Shown here in pieces: positions 6,825-14,459 of a stretch of 14,459 bases of DNA. The stretch comes from Fidelibacterota bacterium TCS52 (GTDB taxonomy: Bacteria > Fidelibacterota > Fidelibacteria > Fidelibacterales > Fidelibacteraceae), in assembly GCA_001577215.1 (NCBI GenBank), contig LSCC01000015.1:1-14459 (forward strand), given 5' to 3'. A program made the translations under genes and the position numbers. Numbering within the stretch: the first letter of the stretch is position 1; every line of letters starts with the position of its first letter. The notes under the pieces are model-generated. The model worked only from the letters and a program-made list of their open reading frames with translations. It made no database searches and was not told the origin of the DNA.

Positions 6825-8744
6825 ATGATATCAAAAGGAAAATTACCTGAAATTACAATTAAAGCCGTATTCTTGGGAATTGTTTTATCCATAGTACTCG
6901 CGGCTGCAAATGCCTATTTGGGATTATTTGCCGGAATGACTGTAAGTGCTTCAATACCAGCTGCTGTTATTTCAATGGGAATATTGAGTTTGTTCAAGAA
7001 GTCAAATATACTTGAAAACAATATTGTTCAAACTGCCGCTTCTGCTGGAGAATCTTTGGCAGCTGGTGTAATTTTTACGATTCCAGCTTTAGTTTTAATG
7101 GGTTACTGGACTGAATTTAATTATATAGAAATAGCAAAAATTTCCGGAATCGGTGGAATTATCGGTGTACTATTTACAATTCCATTGAGACGAGCATTAA
7201 TTATAGAAGCTAAATTAAAATATCCGGAAGGAATTGCCACTGCTGAAGTTCTGCAAGCGGGAAATGATGCTAAAGAAAAAACAGCAGGTGGGAAAACAGA
7301 AGTATTAATTATTTTATATACTGCTATTGCCGGTGGATTGTTGAAATTAGCTCAGCAGGGATTCATGATGTGGAATTCTGCTTTGGAAGGTGCTTTTGGA
7401 GTTCCGTTTGTTCGTGATTCACAAAGTGCAGGCAAAACAGTTTTTGGTTTTGGAACAGATCTTTCACCTGCGTTAGTTGGAGTTGGATATATTGTAGGTA
7501 GAAATATTTCCATTCTGGTTTTTGTCGGTGGATTAATTTCTTGGTTATTCGCAATCCCAATATATTCATTTATTGTTGGTAATTATGAAGTTGTAAATAT
7601 GGATATTGCACTTGATATCTGGAGTACAAAGATAAGATATCTTGGAGTAGGAGCTATGGTAGTTGGGGGAATATGGTCAATAATCAATTTATTAAAACCA
7701 TTGATTGCCGGAGTTAAATCGAGTTTAGCTGCTTTCAAAAATACAAAATCAGGTGTAGAAATAGAAAGAAAGGAAATGGATGTTCCGATCAAATGGGTTG
7801 GTATAGCATTGTTGTTTTCAATTATTCCGGTATTTCTAATTTATATTGATGTCATTCACAGTTGGAAAGTAGCATTACTTTTATCTGTTGTGATGATGGT
7901 TTTTGGGTTCTTATTTTCTGCAGTTGCAGGATATATGGCAGGTTTGGTTGGTTCTTCAAACAACCCAATTTCAGGTGTAACGATTGCTACAATTTTATTT
8001 TCTTCACTTTTATTATTGGCAATTCTTGGAACAGGAAGTGTAGAAGGAGCTGCCGGAGCTATAATAATTGGTGCCTTGGTTTGTTCTGCTGCTGCAATTG
8101 CAGGTGATAATATGCAGGATCTAAAAGCCGGATACATAGTTGGTGCTACACCTTGGAAACAACAAGTAATGCAAATTGTAGGAACGATTTCTGCTGCATT
8201 GGCTTTAGGCTTGACTCTTGATATTTTACATACAGCATATACGATTGGTTCAGATACCCTATCAGCACCGCAAGCAACTTTAATGAAATCTGTTGCTGAA
8301 GGAGTTTTTGAAGGAAATCTACCTTGGAATTTTGTGTTGATCGGTGGAATAATTGGTATTATAATTATCATTATTGATTTGATCCAGAAAAAACGTGGTT
8401 CTGATTTTAGAGTTCCGATCTTAGCAGTTGCAGTTGGAATATATTTACCAATTACACTTTCAGTTCCGATTTTTATTGGTGGAATGATCGCTCATTTTTC
8501 ACAAAGAAAAAACAAATCCGAATCACTAAAGAAAAAAGGACTTTTATTTGCATCTGGTCTGATTACCGGTGAAGCATTAATGGGAATTTTTGTTGCAATT
8601 CCAATTTTTATAACTGCTAACAAAGATTGGTGGCCTAATGTATCAGGATTTGGTTGGTTAGGAACCATTTTATTTGTTGGAATTTGTGTTTGGTTATATT
8701 TATCGGTTTCTAAAAAAAGTAAATCAAATAAAGAGAAAATATAA
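6825..8744 (+). CDS. OPT family oligopeptide transporter
   Basis: This inner-membrane protein of 639 residues belongs to the OPT (oligopeptide/YSL) superfamily of proton-coupled importers of small peptides or metal chelates. Recognisable motifs are NIVQTAASAGES (66-77), KYPEGIATAEVL (132-143), SSNNPISGVT (about 377-386) and AGDNMQDLKAGYIVG (about 426-440). Long hydrophobic segments throughout fit the 14-16 helices of the family; length is normal for the bacterial group. GGAGGA (6811-6816) sits eight bases before ATG 6825. The gene is monocistronic in this window and ends at a bidirectional terminator. Its upstream neighbour encodes a secreted peptidase-like protein, so uptake of released peptides is conceivable, but the two genes are 200 bases apart with a hairpin between them. 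The substrate cannot be read from the sequence. Confidence 0.92.
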   Translation: MISKGKLPEITIKAVFLGIVLSIVLAAANAYLGLFAGMTVSASIPAAVISMGILSLFKKSNILENNIVQTAASAGESLAAGVIFTIPALVLMGYWTEFNYIEIAKISGIGGIIGVLFTIPLRRALIIEAKLKYPEGIATAEVLQAGNDAKEKTAGGKTEVLIILYTAIAGGLLKLAQQGFMMWNSALEGAFGVPFVRDSQSAGKTVFGFGTDLSPALVGVGYIVGRNISILVFVGGLISWLFAIPIYSFIVGNYEVVNMDIALDIWSTKIRYLGVGAMVVGGIWSIINLLKPLIAGVKSSLAAFKNTKSGVEIERKEMDVPIKWVGIALLFSIIPVFLIYIDVIHSWKVALLLSVVMMVFGFLFSAVAGYMAGLVGSSNNPISGVTIATILFSSLLLLAILGTGSVEGAAGAIIIGALVCSAAAIAGDNMQDLKAGYIVGATPWKQQVMQIVGTISAALALGLTLDILHTAYTIGSDTLSAPQATLMKSVAEGVFEGNLPWNFVLIGGIIGIIIIIIDLIQKKRGSDFRVPILAVAVGIYLPITLSVPIFIGGMIAHFSQRKNKSESLKKKGLLFASGLITGEALMGIFVAIPIFITANKDWWPNVSGFGWLGTILFVGICVWLYLSVSKKSKSNKEKI

Positions 8745-8805
8745 ACTACAAAGCTCATAAAAAATATACAAGGAACACAAAAAAGAAAGATAATTGAATA
8801 AAAAG

Positions 8806-8837
8806 AAAACGCTCAATAGAAATGTTGAGCGTTTTTT
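8806..8837. terminator. Bidirectional intrinsic terminator between convergent genes
   Basis: AAAACGCTCAA (8806-8816) pairs perfectly with TTGAGCGTTTT (8825-8835) around an 8-base loop. T8832-T8837 gives the + strand run for the transporter gene; on the minus strand the stem is followed by TTTTCTTTTT, serving the vWA gene whose stop lies 53 bases away. Confidence 0.92.
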
Positions 8838-8890
8838 ATATTTAAAAGATTGATAAAATTTTTCTTATCTAATTTATCTTTAATTTTCAA

Positions 8891-11287
8891 TTATGGCATA
8901 ACATCTTCTTCTATCCAATAGAAAACCGAAGCTCTATTCACATCCGGCATAAATTGATATTTGAAATCTTTATTTTTTAGGATTTTACTTATTTTTTTCT
9001 GCTTGATCTTTAAATATTTAGTCAGATTAAAATAATCATCTTCATTTAAGTGGTTAATATCTTTTAAAGTAATATCCTCAAAAAGTTTTGATCTAACAGG
9101 TAAACCGATGATTTGAGACAATAATTCATTTATTGAAATATCACTTCGTTGCACTATTAATAATGTTTTAGCTTGACTTTTTATATATCTGACAAATGCT
9201 TCTGAAGTACTGAATTGAAATAGGTTTTGCATATTCACATTTATTCTATTTAATTCATCTTGAGAAAAAATTAAAACCTTTTTCATAAGAGGATATTTTT
9301 GACCTTCAATCTCAATTGGTCCCCATCCCTCAACAAACATTTGATAACTGTTTTTCTCTAAAGCTTTAATCTCCTCATCAGTAATTCCAGCATTTTTTAA
9401 CAAATAATAATAACCGGGACTAAAAGTCCCCCAATCTTGATCTATCATTTTTTCTTTTCTTTTGTAAATCTTATCTCTTACAAAATCAATAAAATCGCGA
9501 GCAAAATCATCATAATTAATCAATTGATCTGTCAATTCTTTTTCTAATTCCTTTGCAGAAATACTATTTCCTTGTTTCAAACCATAGATATTGAAAATTC
9601 TATGAGATGTGTTTTTTTCGAATTTATAGTTTAAACCATCACTAATTAATTTTGGTTCATAATTTTCAAAGCCCTTTAAATTGATTTCTAAGTTTGTTTT
9701 TTCACCAAACAATTTTCCAATTTCTCTGAATTGATTTACAAATTCGGCAGATGCTTCAAGTTCTTGTTTACTTCCACTATTGTGAATTTGGAATGATAAG
9801 AAATTATATTCATATTCACTTAATAGATCAGTGATGATTTCCATTTTTTCTCTGTTTTTTGCCTCATTTTTTGTATGATTACCAGCATCTCCAATCACAA
9901 TTAGGAAATTTGTACCATCTGCATCAACCGGAGAATCATATAGTGAATTAATAATTCCATCAAACATACTTTCTGTAAATGTATAGTTACGGACATCTTT
10001 TGCTTCTACATTACTTAAAAACTTTAAGATATCTTTTGTGTTTCCAAACTCTTTCACATTGAATGCCTTTTCTTCACCTTCGGAAATATCACGATAAATT
10101 CCAACTGCAAACTTAAATTTATTATTACTGTTTTTCTCTTTTACTTTTGCCATGAATTTAGTTATTGCGTTTTTGACCGAACCAAAATATGGCTGCATAC
10201 TTTTAGTTGCATCAATAACGAAAAACACATTTACATTCTTTTTCTTAATAAGTTTCTTAGTAATTTTGTTAATTACTTTAGAGAAATTTTCAGCAGATAT
10301 AATTGTCTCTTCTCTGTTTTTTACATCGCCAATAATTCCGGCTTTAAGAATTTTAATTTTTTTATTATCATATTGCGTTATTTTTGGATTTTGCAAAAGT
10401 GGAAATCTTGGTAGCGAACCATTTGCTCGCTTTTTGAGACTATCCTTATCCCAAATTTTCATGCTATCAGAAACTAATTCATCTGAAGCAGAATATTTTA
10501 AACTTGATTCTTTATCTGCCCAAAAAACCAATTGTTGTTTATTTTTTCTTTCTTTTTGAGCTTCTTTTTTCCAGTTTGGTTCAACAGCAATACGAGAATC
10601 CCAATCAATTAAACGATTTTTATTTGTCCATCCCAATATCTCTTCTCTGTCATTAATTGATGCAATAAAATCTGCTGTCGATAATAAATACCATTCATTG
10701 CCTTCTGCATCAATATCTGTTTTATAGACATAATAATATTCAAACATTTGAGATTTGTTACCTGTAAATTTAGCATTTTTGGATGGAGCACTTCTAAATT
10801 TTACATAATTAAGATCGTATATATCCTGTCCCTTTATTGTTTCTACAGTATTTACGACTAATGCTTTTTTATTAATATTGTATTCTGATGTAACGAGGCA
10901 TTTATTCCACAATAACAATTCTCTTTTATGTATCCAACCAAAATCTATAGCATTGCTTGACAGATCTCTTCCTTGAACATTTTCGTCTTTATAGATATGA
11001 GCAAATTCTCCATCTTCTTCTATTATATAATAATAATCCATATATTTAAGTTGCTTTTTCACATCACTACTTGGTGAGGGCTCGCTGTATGTTTTTGCTC
11101 CATCTATCGGTGAATACACAATCCAATTTGCAAAAGTTTTCTCTTTTTTTTCTTTTACAGATGATAGATCATTTTCATTACTTGGAATATTATACTTTCG
11201 AGGATATCTCAAAATTTTTTGTCCGAATAATGAATTAAATGCAAAAATTGAAATTATTGTTGTTATAAATATAATATTTTTTTTCAT
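8891..11287 (-). CDS. Exported von Willebrand A domain protein with tandem SH3-like domains (TssR-like?)
   Basis: This 798-residue protein has a signal peptide (MKKNIIFITTIISIFAFNSLFGQ). Two related SH3-like units follow: about 55-130, ending FGWIHKRELLLWNKCL, and about 160-232, ending LGWTNKNRLIDWDSRI. A vWA domain lies at about 352-520. Its metal-ion-dependent adhesion site (MIDAS) reads DATKS (Asp359, Thr361, Ser363, Thr for the usual first Ser), Thr436 or Thr438, and Asp467 in VIGDAGNH, so metal binding is plausible. The remaining ~280 residues are not recognised. The ATG has a GGAG site lying directly after the stop of the upstream lipoprotein gene (10-base gap), so the pair is probably translationally coupled. 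Signal peptide, SH3-like units and vWA domain recall TssR of the Bacteroidota T6SS, but no other T6SS gene is visible. I place it in the periplasm or outer envelope. Confidence 0.8.
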   Translation of the reverse strand: MKKNIIFITTIISIFAFNSLFGQKILRYPRKYNIPSNENDLSSVKEKKEKTFANWIVYSPIDGAKTYSEPSPSSDVKKQLKYMDYYYIIEEDGEFAHIYKDENVQGRDLSSNAIDFGWIHKRELLLWNKCLVTSEYNINKKALVVNTVETIKGQDIYDLNYVKFRSAPSKNAKFTGNKSQMFEYYYVYKTDIDAEGNEWYLLSTADFIASINDREEILGWTNKNRLIDWDSRIAVEPNWKKEAQKERKNKQQLVFWADKESSLKYSASDELVSDSMKIWDKDSLKKRANGSLPRFPLLQNPKITQYDNKKIKILKAGIIGDVKNREETIISAENFSKVINKITKKLIKKKNVNVFFVIDATKSMQPYFGSVKNAITKFMAKVKEKNSNNKFKFAVGIYRDISEGEEKAFNVKEFGNTKDILKFLSNVEAKDVRNYTFTESMFDGIINSLYDSPVDADGTNFLIVIGDAGNHTKNEAKNREKMEIITDLLSEYEYNFLSFQIHNSGSKQELEASAEFVNQFREIGKLFGEKTNLEINLKGFENYEPKLISDGLNYKFEKNTSHRIFNIYGLKQGNSISAKELEKELTDQLINYDDFARDFIDFVRDKIYKRKEKMIDQDWGTFSPGYYYLLKNAGITDEEIKALEKNSYQMFVEGWGPIEIEGQKYPLMKKVLIFSQDELNRINVNMQNLFQFSTSEAFVRYIKSQAKTLLIVQRSDISINELLSQIIGLPVRSKLFEDITLKDINHLNEDDYFNLTKYLKIKQKKISKILKNKDFKYQFMPDVNRASVFYWIEEDVMP

Positions 11288-11297
11288 TTTTTCTCCG

Positions 11298-12158
11298 TTA
11301 CTTATTATATATTTTAATTATATTTTTTTCTGAGTTGTCAACAAAAGATATTTCTAAATTTTTATAATTTGTTAATATGTCATTTTGAGAATTTAAATTC
11401 GGAATATATATCTTTGTGTTTATATTTTTATGGATATTTAATTGTTTATCTAATAATTTAAATTTTTCATGATCGAATTGATAAACATATTTTGATAATA
11501 ATATATGCACATCGTAATTTTCAACTTCAGAATAATAATCAGAGGCAAATAATTCATCATAAAAATCGTTTATTCTATCGAATATTTTATTAAATAAAGA
11601 AGTTTCTGTAATTGTATAAAGTTTTTTCCAACAATCTTGTTTATCTTCGGTTGAAATTTTAATTATTCCATTTGTAATATAAGTATATAGATCATTATTA
11701 TCTGCGACTTTTTTAATATTATTATATACATCATCTCTGTTAATTCCGCCGTCAACAATGTCGGTAAAAATCACCTGATACGGATTGTAAATGATCGGGA
11801 TAATAAGTTTGATATATTCCTTTTTTTTATCATTTTCCGGAAGAATAATTTCAAAAGTAATATCTTCCAGATTTTTCTTGTCGATTTTCCATCTATTTTC
11901 CTGGTTTTTGTTTAAGATCAATTCTAAATTGTCTGTGTTCAATTTATTAATTTCTTTAATAAAATCCTTTTTCTTAAATACCTTATGTTCATTGACTTTT
12001 ATTGAAAATGTTTTATATCGTAACCCGATAGGAACTTTGGTGTTTTTTCCTTGTTCACTTACTATTTTCCATTCAATTACTGCATCTATTTCCTTTTTCC
12101 ATAGATTACAACTGGTCATTAAGATAGCTATAATTATAAAAAAGATAATTTTTTTCAT
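11298..12158 (-). CDS. Predicted lipoprotein, partner of the vWA protein
   Basis: I do not recognise a family for this 286-residue protein. It starts with a lipoprotein signal peptide, MKKIIFFIIIAILMTSC, with lipobox MTSC and Cys17 as the predicted lipidated residue; Asn at +2 does not indicate inner-membrane retention. The mature part is charged and beta-rich in its first half (about 25-135, with DKKNLEDITFEIILPENDKKKE), then more helical (about 145-235). An AAGGTG ribosome site precedes ATG 12158. It is the first gene of a two-gene minus-strand operon, and its stop codon abuts the ribosome site of the vWA gene, implying stoichiometric production. A membrane anchor or assembly factor for the vWA protein is inference. 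In a T6SS interpretation it would occupy the position of a TssQ-like lipoprotein, but no sequence motif proves this. Confidence 0.75.
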   Translation of the reverse strand: MKKIIFFIIIAILMTSCNLWKKEIDAVIEWKIVSEQGKNTKVPIGLRYKTFSIKVNEHKVFKKKDFIKEINKLNTDNLELILNKNQENRWKIDKKNLEDITFEIILPENDKKKEYIKLIIPIIYNPYQVIFTDIVDGGINRDDVYNNIKKVADNNDLYTYITNGIIKISTEDKQDCWKKLYTITETSLFNKIFDRINDFYDELFASDYYSEVENYDVHILLSKYVYQFDHEKFKLLDKQLNIHKNINTKIYIPNLNSQNDILTNYKNLEISFVDNSEKNIIKIYNK

Positions 12159-12372
12159 TTTGCACCTTTATTTTTTATTTTATTTACTATAATCATCATT
12201 TTAATTTAATAAAAATCTACATCAATTCACAATTTAATATTTAATTTTTTCTTTTTCCTTCTCATATTTCACTTATTTTTTTTCCATTTCACTGTTTATC
12301 ATTTCACATTTTGTTTTCTATCTAAAAATCATTAAATTAAAAAATATATTATAAGACATAAAAGGAGGAAAT
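12159..12372. promoter_or_regulatory. Divergent intergenic region between the lipoprotein operon and malQ
   Basis: This 214-base stretch should hold promoters for both directions. I see no confident -35/-10 pair. A -10-like TATATT/TATTAT lies at 12345-12352 for malQ. The centre (about 12240-12320) is pyrimidine-rich on the + strand and contains ATTTCAC three times, at 12266-12272, 12286-12292 and 12301-12307, possible regulator contacts. GGAGG at 12364-12368 is the malQ ribosome site. Confidence 0.4.
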
Positions 12373-13842
12373 ATCAAAAAATATAATCGCTCAAATGGAA
12401 TTTTGTTACATCCAACTTCCTTAACGGGAATATGGGAAATGGGTGATTTGGGTAAATCTGCGTATAATTTTATTGATTTTTTGAAAGAAACTGATCAAAA
12501 ATTGTGGCAAATTCTTCCGCTGACTATTCCGGATTGTTTTGGTTCACCATATGCAAGCAAATCGGCATTTGCTGGAAATACGATGTTGATCAATCCAAAG
12601 GAATTGTTGAAAAAAGGATTGATTTCTAAAGAAAATATTTCAAAATTAGAAAACAATATTAAAAATAAATTCAGAAGAAAAGAACTGCTTCTAAATATTG
12701 CTTATAAAAACTTTTTAGATAAAAATATTTTCCAAAAAGAATTTGAACTATTTATAGAAGAATCATCATTTTGGATTGACTATACAGCTAATTTTTTATT
12801 GTTAAAAAAGATATATAAAAATAAAAGTTGGATTGATTTTCCTAAAGAATTTAAAGATAATAAAAGCATTTCTGAACAGTGGAAAGAAGAGAATAAATAT
12901 GAATTAGATAGAATTAAATTTGAACAATTTTTATTTTTTCATCAGTGGGAAAAAATAAAAAAATATGCTCACGTCAACAATATTGAAATAATTGGGGATA
13001 TTCCAATTTTTGTCTCTTATGATTCTGCCGATGTTTGGGCTAATCGTTCTATATTCAAATTAGATCCAACTGGCAAACCAAAAGTAGTTGCAGGAGTTCC
13101 ACCGGATTATTTCAGTAAAACCGGTCAACTTTGGGGAAATCCACATTATAATTGGCAAATATTAATGGAAACAAAATATTCCTGGTGGATAAATCGAATT
13201 AAACATACATTAACAATGGTTGATTATATTCGAATAGATCATTTTCGAGGATTTGAAGCAGCTTGGGAAGTTCCAATAGAAGAAAAAACAGCTATTAAAG
13301 GTAAATGGGTAAAAGGTCCCGGAGTAAATTTTTTCAATTTTTTGAGGTCAAGGTTAGAGAATTTGCCAATAATTGCAGAAGATCTTGGTGTTATTACTGA
13401 AGAGGTGAAAGAATTAAGAGATGAATTTAATTTCCCCGGAATGAAAATATTGCAATTTGCATTTGATTCCGAAAATAATGTTTTTTTACCACAAAATTAT
13501 GATACTGAAAATTGCGTTGTTTATACCGGAACACATGATAACAATACAACACTTGGTTGGTATAATAATGAAGCAACCGAAAATGAAAAAAATAATGTAA
13601 ATAGATTTACTGATTTTGATGGTGAGAATATTTCATGGGCATTGATCCGTTTAGCAATGCGGTCAAAAGCCAATTGGTCGGTGATCCAAATGCAGGATAT
13701 TTTAGCTTTAGATGAATCTGCAAGAATGAACTTTCCTGGAACAGTAGAAAATAATTGGCAATGGCAACTTAAAAATCTTGATATCTCTGAAAAAATTAAA
13801 AATGAATTGAAAAAAATGACAATAGAAACAAATAGAAAATAA
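12373..13842 (+). CDS. malQ: 4-alpha-glucanotransferase (amylomaltase), GH77
   Basis: MalQ transfers alpha-1,4-glucan segments between maltooligosaccharides or glycogen-derived chains in the cytoplasm. Counting from 12373 (489 codons), the GH77 catalytic residues are Asp289 in YIRIDHFRGF, Glu336 in IIAEDLGV and Asp389 in TGTHDNNT, close to 293, 340 and 395 of Thermus amylomaltase. LLHPTSL and SPYASKSAFAGN near the N-terminus are also typical. The usual in-frame start is TTG 12403, but conserved N-terminal residues RSNGI are encoded upstream of it, and the strong GGAGGA (12364-12369) precedes an ATC at 12373 in the same frame. No ATG, GTG or TTG lies between the upstream in-frame stop (12352-12354) and 12403. 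I therefore place the start at ATC 12373, an unusual codon; 12403 is the conservative alternative. No other glycogen or maltose gene is nearby. Confidence 0.9.
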   Translation: MKKYNRSNGILLHPTSLTGIWEMGDLGKSAYNFIDFLKETDQKLWQILPLTIPDCFGSPYASKSAFAGNTMLINPKELLKKGLISKENISKLENNIKNKFRRKELLLNIAYKNFLDKNIFQKEFELFIEESSFWIDYTANFLLLKKIYKNKSWIDFPKEFKDNKSISEQWKEENKYELDRIKFEQFLFFHQWEKIKKYAHVNNIEIIGDIPIFVSYDSADVWANRSIFKLDPTGKPKVVAGVPPDYFSKTGQLWGNPHYNWQILMETKYSWWINRIKHTLTMVDYIRIDHFRGFEAAWEVPIEEKTAIKGKWVKGPGVNFFNFLRSRLENLPIIAEDLGVITEEVKELRDEFNFPGMKILQFAFDSENNVFLPQNYDTENCVVYTGTHDNNTTLGWYNNEATENEKNNVNRFTDFDGENISWALIRLAMRSKANWSVIQMQDILALDESARMNFPGTVENNWQWQLKNLDISEKIKNELKKMTIETNRK

Positions 13843-13895
13843 TTAATTATGTTTTAAAAAAGGTTTTAATAAAAGCCAATTTAGAGTGAAATAAT

Positions 13896-13931
13896 ATGAA
13901 GCTTCTTAAAAAAATATTCCATAATTTGTAA
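13896..13931 (+). other. Possible 11-codon leader ORF
   Basis: ATG at 13896 opens MKLLKKIFHNL and ends in TAA (13929-13931), directly followed by the ATG of the next gene in the same frame. A weak GAGTGA lies upstream, while the next gene has no ribosome site of its own. This could be a coupling leader or the original start cut off by a stop. Expression is unproven. Confidence 0.35.
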
Positions 13932-14459
13932 ATGAAATTTTTTCAAATAATAATTATTGTATTTTTTGCATTTATATTTTCAATAAGAGTTTATGCATTT
14001 GATACCACGAATGTTAGAGTAGAACAACTGAATGATTATTATAAAATCAATGGCGTTTCAAAAACTCAAATTTTTTACAAAAAATATTTTTTATGGGCAA
14101 AAATTGTAAATAACAGTAAAATATATTCAAAAAATACTCAACAAGTTAAGATAAAAAATGAGTTAAATTCATCAATAAATTTATCGAGATATTTCTTAAA
14201 TAATTTTAGCAGTGGAATAAAATTAAATTATTTTAATTTGAGTGATGAACACATTAATTATTCTAATGATTATTCAAAAATGCTCGTTGGTTTAACAAAT
14301 CAATATAAATCCAACATGAAATATGTTTTTGATACCGGATATTTGTCAGAAAACAGATTGAAAATTAAAGATAATGGATATTTTATTAAATTAAAAATTA
14401 ATCCCAATAAAGATTATGATCTGAAACCATTTTCAAATTTGGATTATGAGAAAACCCCC
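13932..14459 (+). CDS. Exported, beta-strand-rich protein, 3' end cut by the window
   Basis: An open frame of 176 codons runs to the last base without a stop. It starts with a clear signal peptide (MKFFQIIIIVFFAFIFSIRVYA, cleavage probably after VYA). The mature part has many alternating polar and hydrophobic stretches with Asn, Tyr, Phe and Ser, for example SGIKLNYFNLSDEHINYS and GYFIKLKINPN. Such a pattern suits an outer-membrane beta-barrel or another secreted beta protein. I recognise no family. The start codon lacks a ribosome site, but a mini-ORF stops immediately before it. The gene lies 89 bases after malQ with no clear terminator between, so partial co-transcription is possible. Confidence 0.65.
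   Translation, partial: MKFFQIIIIVFFAFIFSIRVYAFDTTNVRVEQLNDYYKINGVSKTQIFYKKYFLWAKIVNNSKIYSKNTQQVKIKNELNSSINLSRYFLNNFSSGIKLNYFNLSDEHINYSNDYSKMLVGLTNQYKSNMKYVFDTGYLSENRLKIKDNGYFIKLKINPNKDYDLKPFSNLDYEKTP

Noticed and set aside
7856..8371. 171-codon minus-strand open frame inside the OPT gene
   Set aside because: It is antisense to strongly conserved OPT motifs, has odd composition rich in Ile, Pro and Ala, and no ribosome site; a shadow frame.
11791..12192. 133-codon plus-strand hydrophobic open frame antisense to the lipoprotein gene
   Set aside because: Its hydrophobicity arises from complementing Lys/Asn-rich codons; the minus-strand frame has a signal peptide, lipobox, SD and coupling.
13859..13876. 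Possible terminator after malQ
   Set aside because: GGTTTT/AAAAGCC pairs only weakly with a G-T pair, and no T-run follows.
1..14459. CRISPR array, insertion sequence, phage or toxin-antitoxin module
   Set aside because: No spaced repeats, transposase-like or integrase-like frames, or small paired genes were seen on either strand.

Overview
The window is strongly AT-rich, chromosomal-looking bacterial DNA with house-keeping genes, no mobile elements, and Shine-Dalgarno sites in front of most genes. One large secreted protein ends in a 'NYPNPFN' type A sorting domain (type IX secretion, T9SS). Together these point to the Fibrobacteres-Chlorobi-Bacteroidetes (FCB) superphylum. The regular SD use and AT-rich composition suggest an uncultured FCB lineage such as Cloacimonadota- or Delongbacteria-like bacteria rather than a typical Bacteroidota. 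That placement is inference; no rRNA is present.

Left part (1-3703, all + strand). A well-formed promoter (119-147) drives a two-gene unit: a primary-type sigma factor with an unusual lysine-rich N-terminal tail, then ribosomal protein bS21 behind a perfect anti-SD match. A strong intrinsic terminator closes it (1382-1412). Next come an alpha-D-phosphohexomutase (phosphoglucosamine/phosphomannomutase type), a perfect AT-rich hairpin on its stop codon, deoxyribose-phosphate aldolase (deoC), and a tRNA-Leu(UAG) with its own promoter. The sigma and tRNA promoters share an almost identical block from the -10 box into the start of the transcript.

Middle part (3772-8744, + strand). A roughly 950-residue secreted protein carries a propeller-like N-terminus, an NlpC/P60-type peptidase domain, a fibronectin-III-like linker, a 'VDGFDR' domain of the kind annotated in xanthan-lyase/amidase-like proteins, and the T9SS tail. 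After a 200-base intergenic region with overlapping alternative hairpins comes an OPT-family oligopeptide transporter. A peptidoglycan or peptide hydrolase beside a peptide importer could mean peptide scavenging, but they appear to be separate transcription units.

Right part (8797-14459). A bidirectional terminator (8806-8837) separates the transporter from a convergent, tightly coupled two-gene minus-strand operon. It encodes a lipoprotein (12158-11298) and a periplasmic protein with tandem SH3-like domains and a von Willebrand A domain with an intact-looking MIDAS (11287-8891). This pair is the least explained module here; its architecture recalls TssR-type components of the Bacteroidota type VI secretion system (T6SS), although no other T6SS gene is in the window. 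Diverging from it is 4-alpha-glucanotransferase (malQ), whose natural start appears to be a non-canonical ATC. The window ends inside a gene for an exported, beta-strand-rich protein, preceded by an 11-codon mini-ORF whose stop abuts its start.
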